Shown one piece after another: positions 7,263 to 7,832 of a DNA stretch of 7,832 nt (its first letter is position 1; every line of letters begins with the position of its first letter). Below the pieces are notes generated by a model. That model worked only from the letters and a program-made list of their open reading frames with translations. It had not been told where the DNA came from and ran no database searches. Source of the stretch: an uncultured Clostridia bacterium (lineage in GTDB: Bacteria; Bacillota; Clostridia; Oscillospirales; CAG-382); assembly GCA_905235695.1 (NCBI GenBank), contig CAJOMW010000074.1, forward strand, positions 1 through 7,832, written 5' to 3'. The position numbers and the translations under genes were made by a program.

Positions 7263-7278
7263 CGGCGCAGATGCGCCG
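7263..7278 (+). other. Short GC-rich inverted repeat upstream of the small Cys-rich gene
   Basis: CGGCGCA and TGCGCCG are perfect complements around GA, giving a 6-bp GC-rich stem with a 4-nt loop. No T tract follows within the next 10 nt (GCGATGCAAAAA), so it is not a good intrinsic terminator. It sits about 30 nt before the ATG at 7309 and could affect that gene's leader RNA, or be incidental. Confidence 0.35.
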
Positions 7279-7308
7279 GCGATGCAAAAAACAGATGGGG
7301 GTTATTTT

Positions 7309-7536
7309 ATGTGTTTTATAAATGCTACCGTGCTTGAAAAAGGAAGATGCCGTCTTCTCGTCCGCGACAACGAGAACGGACAGAGAATAATCGTCAACTC
7401 TCCGATCGCCTGTCGCTTTGGCGTGGGCGACAACGTATGCATCGAATACAACGGTGCAATGACGAGAAGTATTCCTCCGCAGATCAATGCGGAGAACATT
7501 ACCAGGCTCTCTCCTTGCAGGTGCCGCTGCTCATAA
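7309..7536 (+). CDS. Small cysteine-rich protein, probable beta-barrel, function unknown
   Basis: A 75-residue protein starting MCFINATVLEKGRCRLLVRD. The start at 7309 is preferred over the in-frame ATG at 7282 because GGGGG (7297-7301) is 7 nt upstream of it. I do not recognise a named family with certainty. Alternating hydrophobic strands (INATVLE, CRLLVRD, QRIIVNS, DNVCIEYNG) and the end GDNVCIEYNGAMTRSIPPQI...AENITRL recall a small OB/SH3-like barrel, with some resemblance to DUF3221-type domains. The Met-Cys start recalls CooT-type nickel proteins, where Cys2 binds metal, but the rest does not clearly match. There are seven cysteines (2, 14, 35, 44, 70, 72, 74), including a C-terminal CRCRC, suggesting metal or redox chemistry. 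No signal peptide or membrane segment. It lies 105 nt after the peroxiredoxin gene and is followed by a strong terminator. Confidence 0.7.
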   Translation: MCFINATVLEKGRCRLLVRDNENGQRIIVNSPIACRFGVGDNVCIEYNGAMTRSIPPQINAENITRLSPCRCRCS

Positions 7537-7542
7537 CAAATC

Positions 7543-7575
7543 GGTCGGGGCTTTTGCCCCGACCTTCATATTTTC
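7543..7575 (+). terminator. Rho-independent terminator after the small Cys-rich gene
   Basis: A perfect 9-bp GC-rich stem, GGTCGGGGC (7543-7551) and GCCCCGACC (7556-7564), with a TTTT loop, is followed by the T-rich TTCATATTTT. It begins 6 nt after the stop codon and would end the peroxiredoxin/small-protein transcript. The T tract is imperfect but the stem is very stable. Confidence 0.85.
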
Positions 7576-7583
7576 TGTTGCGG

Positions 7584-7712
7584 TTGGCGAAAGCGCAACT
7601 TTTAATGTTCTTTTTTTGTTGCTCTGCTAAGCGCAGGTGCAGTCGGCAAAAGCGCCGCTTTTGATGCTCATTAGCTGTTTTACTGCTAAGCGCAGGTGCA
7701 GTATTCAAAGCG
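7584..7712. repeat. 59-bp tandem repeat, about two copies
   Basis: Copy 1 (7584-7642) and copy 2 (7643-7701) align without gaps with 46 of 59 identical positions. The last 20 nt, CTGCTAAGCGCAGGTGCAGT, are identical at 7624-7643 and 7683-7702 (counting one base into the next copy). A degenerate start of a third copy (CAAAGCGC) follows at 7706-7713. Each copy opens with a (G)CAAAAGCGC/CGAAAGCGC motif. No credible coding sequence with an SD spans the repeats. Confidence 0.8.
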
Positions 7713-7725
7713 CTTACTGGCGCTA

Positions 7726-7745
7726 AAAGCTCCTTATGGAGCTTT
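7726..7745. repeat. Perfect 8-bp hairpin AAAGCTCC/GGAGCTTT
   Basis: AAAGCTCC (7726-7733) and GGAGCTTT (7738-7745) flank a TTAT loop. It is followed by GGGGACACG rather than a T tract, so it is not a good terminator on the plus strand. It is the first of three closely spaced hairpins at the window's right end. Confidence 0.65.
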
Positions 7746-7760
7746 GGGGACACGTTTTAC

Positions 7761-7786
7761 GTACTTTTCTTGAAAAAGAAAAGTAC
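7761..7786. repeat. Perfect 11-bp hairpin with GAAA loop
   Basis: GTACTTTTCTT (7761-7771) and AAGAAAAGTAC (7776-7786) are exact reverse complements around GAAA, a GNRA-type tetraloop when transcribed rightward. From memory, closely similar GTACTTTTC-type palindromes occur repeatedly between genes in gut bacteria, so it may be a dispersed repeat; this is unverified. Confidence 0.7.
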
Positions 7787-7795
7787 CAAAAGATT

Positions 7796-7825
7796 TTTGC
7801 CCTTCCCTCTTGCGGGAAGGGCAAA
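7796..7825. repeat. Perfect 12-bp hairpin TTTGCCCTTCCC/GGGAAGGGCAAA
   Basis: TTTGCCCTTCCC (7796-7807) and GGGAAGGGCAAA (7814-7825) pair perfectly around TCTTGC. It is very stable but is not followed by a T tract on either strand (ATCTAAGG to the right, AAATCT on the minus strand). It therefore fits a palindromic repeat unit better than a standard intrinsic terminator, though hairpin-only termination cannot be excluded. Confidence 0.65.
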
Positions 7826-7832
7826 TCTAAGG

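Noticed and set aside
7584..7712. The 59-bp periodic repeat as a short CRISPR array
   Set aside because: The identical part is only 20 nt and present twice, and the intervening sequences are themselves similar to each other, unlike unrelated spacers. It is also far from, and unlike the usual position of, the type I-C array.

Overview
The window looks like chromosomal DNA of a Gram-positive gut-type Clostridia (Bacillota, perhaps Oscillospiraceae/Ruminococcus-like). The hints are purine-rich Shine-Dalgarno (SD) sites before almost every gene, moderate G+C coding sequence, AT-rich gene borders, and protein sequences resembling clostridial homologues as I remember them. The taxonomic call is an inference; no rRNA or other phylogenetic marker is present.

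The left two thirds (1-5384, minus strand) is the interference half of a type I-C CRISPR-Cas locus. Reading from right to left on the minus strand the order is cas3 (HD nuclease-helicase), cas5c (crRNA-processing Cas5), cas8c (large subunit) with an internally encoded cas11c (small subunit), and cas7c (backbone), which runs off the left edge. The junctions are tight (41-nt gap, 7-nt overlap, 2-nt gap), so this is one operon. The usual cas4-cas1-cas2 genes and the CRISPR array are not in the window and would be expected beyond position 1.

The main anomaly is that cas8c is not one open reading frame. The first ~99 codons (2464 to ~2168) are in one frame and the remaining ~507 codons (to 645) are in the -1 frame. 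One missing A near 2166-2168 explains this and would restore a normal 606-residue Cas8c. Either the large subunit is broken in this strain or the sequence has an error. The separately initiated Cas11c start, with a near-perfect SD, lies downstream of the lesion and is intact.

A ~230-bp AT-rich divergent intergenic region (5385-5616) holds a perfect 11-bp inverted repeat just upstream of cas3 and a good sigma-A-type promoter for the rightward gene. The right third (plus strand) carries ordinary housekeeping-type genes: a TIM-barrel sugar phosphate isomerase/epimerase family protein, a PrxQ/BCP-type peroxiredoxin, and a 75-residue cysteine-rich small protein followed by a clear intrinsic terminator. 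The last ~250 bases are non-coding and repeat-rich: a 59-bp tandem repeat (about two copies) and three consecutive perfect hairpins, which look like a dispersed intergenic repeat module.

I do not see a previously undescribed defence system. The points worth following up are the split cas8c with its intact internal small-subunit gene, the dyad at the cas operon promoter, the small Cys-rich protein and the repeat/hairpin block.
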